Below, piece after piece: positions 5,071 to 5,972 of a stretch of 5,972 bases of DNA (its first letter is position 1; every line of letters starts with the position of its first letter). The DNA comes from DAOVQB01 sp023128935 (GTDB lineage Bacteria > Eisenbacteria > RBG-16-71-46 > CAIMUX01 > WJJG01). The translations under genes were made by a program, and so were the position numbers. The notes beneath the pieces were generated by a model that was given only the letters and a program-made list of their open reading frames with translations, had not been told where the DNA came from and did not search any database. The DNA is taken from NCBI GenBank assembly GCA_030628905.1, contig DAOVQB010000239.1, forward strand, positions 1 to 5,972. Reading direction: 5' to 3'.

Positions 5071-5667
5071 TCATCTTGCGAACTTTGCTTCGAGGGCCTC
5101 TGCTGTCTCGCGAGAGACTGCTGGTGCAAACTGTTGAATTAAGTTCGCCGTTATTCGGCTGAGCGCGGGTTCGACCGTACGGAGCTTCTTGACAACGTCG
5201 TCACCGTGCGCCAGCAGTTCGTGCACGAGAGCCCTTGCTCTCGCGTAGGACTCACAGGCGAGATTATCCCAGTCGATGTCGGATCTCGGCCAGTCGGGAG
5301 GGTAATGGTTCTTCATGTACCACGACTGGAAGTGTGCCGCGAGACCCTCCTCCAGCACGTTGGCGTTGCGTCCTCCCGTGGGAGAAAGGAGATGAATGGT
5401 CTCGTGGGCAAGCTGGAAACAGGCTCTGTCCGGCTCGTTCATACAGGGAAGCCCAAGCTGTATCACGATGTGCCCGCAGTTGCCGGGAAACCAATTCTGG
5501 GGAACACCGTCAACAAATTCGATGCCCACGGGAGTGTATGAGCGGTCGCGAGGCCCGAAGCGTTGTTCGGCGAGACGAAGCATTTTGCCGAGCTGGGAGG
5601 CTAGTGTCCACGTGTAGCGATTGCCTTCGAGCGGCTTGGTAACCATCAGTTTGGGATGGATGTTCAT
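5071..5667 (-). CDS. HExxH metallopeptidase-like protein
   Basis: 198 aa from ATG 5665-5667 with CAGGAGAG 3-6 nt upstream. The longer frame to 5877 reads through the promoter and repeat R4 and is rejected. The core shows AHETIHLLSPTGG (87-99): H88, E89 and H92 as zinc ligands and catalytic Glu, followed by NVLEEGLAAHFQ (103-114), where E107 in EEGLA is the likely third ligand. This HExxH...EEGLA layout is that of gluzincin peptidases such as the peptidase_MA-like group. The C-terminal half is helical with LxxxxxxVxxxL spacing and has no second domain. No signal peptide is present, so it is probably cytoplasmic. Substrate is unknown. It has its own promoter module and stands as a single-gene unit; a strong stem-loop follows its stop. 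Confidence 0.85.
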   Translation of the reverse strand: MNIHPKLMVTKPLEGNRYTWTLASQLGKMLRLAEQRFGPRDRSYTPVGIEFVDGVPQNWFPGNCGHIVIQLGLPCMNEPDRACFQLAHETIHLLSPTGGRNANVLEEGLAAHFQSWYMKNHYPPDWPRSDIDWDNLACESYARARALVHELLAHGDDVVKKLRTVEPALSRITANLIQQFAPAVSRETAEALEAKFAR

Positions 5668-5681
5668 TCTCTCCTGCACAG

Positions 5682-5747
5682 AACAATGATTATCGTGCAA
5701 CTCCGCAACATAGTATGGCGAAGAGCGGCCGATGTCAACTCTATTCC
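5682..5747 (-). promoter_or_regulatory. Promoter/leader module P2 of the metallopeptidase gene
   Basis: TTGACA (5733-5738), a 17-bp spacer and TACTAT (5710-5715) on the minus strand. It is 85% identical over 66 bp, gap-free, to the module upstream of the beta flower gene. The -35, the -10 and the leader segments GGAGTTGC and TCATTGTT are unchanged, while differences cluster in the spacer and between leader motifs. This supports purifying selection or recent duplication. It lies 27 bp downstream of repeat R4. Confidence 0.85.
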
Positions 5748-5774
5748 TGTCATCTCTTAGGATATTGGATACTC

Positions 5775-5841
5775 GGATTCGAGGGACATGGCCACTGTTC
5801 CCGACGCCCCTTGAGGAACTATGGTATACATCTCGGAATGC
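5775..5841. repeat. Diverged foldback repeat R4
   Basis: The ends match the family (GGATTCGAGGGACAT on the left; CCTTGAGGAACTATGGTATA and CGGAAT on the right), but the centre and the left inner arm have diverged. It is the most degraded copy and begins 37 nt after the stop of the methylase-like gene. An adjacent inverted repeat, GCAGTG(13 nt)CACTGC, lies at about 5839-5863. Confidence 0.7.
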
Positions 5842-5877
5842 AGTGCACTCCTGTATGCCACTGCGGAGACACCACAA

Positions 5878-5972
5878 TCACTTGGTTGCCTCCTCGACGA
5901 TGCGGATTTCCTCATCGGTTAGGCCATAGAGCTCGTAGACGAGTCGGTCGATCTGTTTGTCGGTCGCGTCGA
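5878..5972 (-). CDS. 3' end of a probable N6-adenine DNA methylase/restriction gene
   Basis: The last 30 codons of a gene entering from the right read DATDKQIDRLVYELYGLTDE then EIRIVEEATK and stop. The pattern TDxxIDxLVYELYGLTxEEIxIVE is one I know from the C-termini of Eco57I/TaqI-like class I DNA methyltransferases and type II restriction-modification proteins, where it forms a terminal helical tail. The catalytic domain lies outside the window, so the exact enzyme type cannot be stated. It is the most upstream gene in the shared direction and suggests a defence-related neighbourhood. Confidence 0.65.
   Translation of the reverse strand, partial: DATDKQIDRLVYELYGLTDEEIRIVEEATK

Noticed and set aside
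4899..5129. 76-codon minus-strand frame between the metallopeptidase and membrane protein genes
   Set aside because: It overlaps the end of the metallopeptidase gene, crosses the stem-loop, and its C-terminus is the translated repeat R3.
65..5841. CRISPR array formed by the four repeats
   Set aside because: Copies are 69 bp, separated by hundreds to thousands of bases with genes between, and no cas gene is present.
5668..5877. N-terminal extension of the metallopeptidase frame
   Set aside because: It reads through promoter module P2 and repeat R4; the ATG at 5665-5667 has AGGAG upstream and lies just after the shared leader.

Overview
The window looks like an accessory, cassette-rich stretch of a bacterial chromosome or large plasmid. 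GC content is moderate (low fifties by eye). The sequence gives no firm taxonomic marker, and an uncultured environmental bacterium is plausible. Every credible gene lies on the minus strand, so the biological order runs from the right end of the window to the left. There is no integrase, transposase, tRNA or rRNA gene in view.

In transcription order (right to left): (1) the last 30 codons of a gene whose tail resembles that of N6-adenine DNA methylase/restriction enzymes; (2) a foldback repeat (R4); (3) a strong sigma70-type promoter driving a 198-aa HExxH metallopeptidase-like protein; (4) a 374-bp gap holding a strong stem-loop, an orphan Shine-Dalgarno sequence, repeat R3 and a short attC-like hairpin; (5) a 338-aa protein with about six membrane segments, ending almost directly in repeat R2; (6) a second copy of the same promoter driving a 98-aa 4-fold beta flower protein; (7) a candidate attC site, then a 239-aa all-helical protein packaged like an integron gene cassette, then a second, degenerate attC-like site; (8) a 557-bp stretch of apparently decayed coding sequence; (9) a three-gene operon with 4-nt overlaps encoding two proteins with HEPN-type RX4H motifs (the second also has a zinc ribbon) and an HExxH protein whose 3' end runs into repeat R1; (10) possibly the first codons of another gene at the left edge.

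Two features tie the region together. First, a 69-bp imperfect palindrome bounded by GAATTC-like ends occurs four times (R1-R4), each at or just after the 3' end of a gene. R2 and R3 share 61 of 69 positions by my hand count. Second, two otherwise unrelated genes carry an 85% identical 66-bp promoter/leader module (TTGACA-17-TACTAT) just downstream of a repeat. The arrangement suggests single-gene modules accumulated by recombination, partly through integron-like attC sites and partly in association with the foldback repeat. The HEPN/zinc-ribbon/metallopeptidase operon and the methylase tail suggest a defence or toxin-antitoxin setting, but that is inference from motifs and context only.
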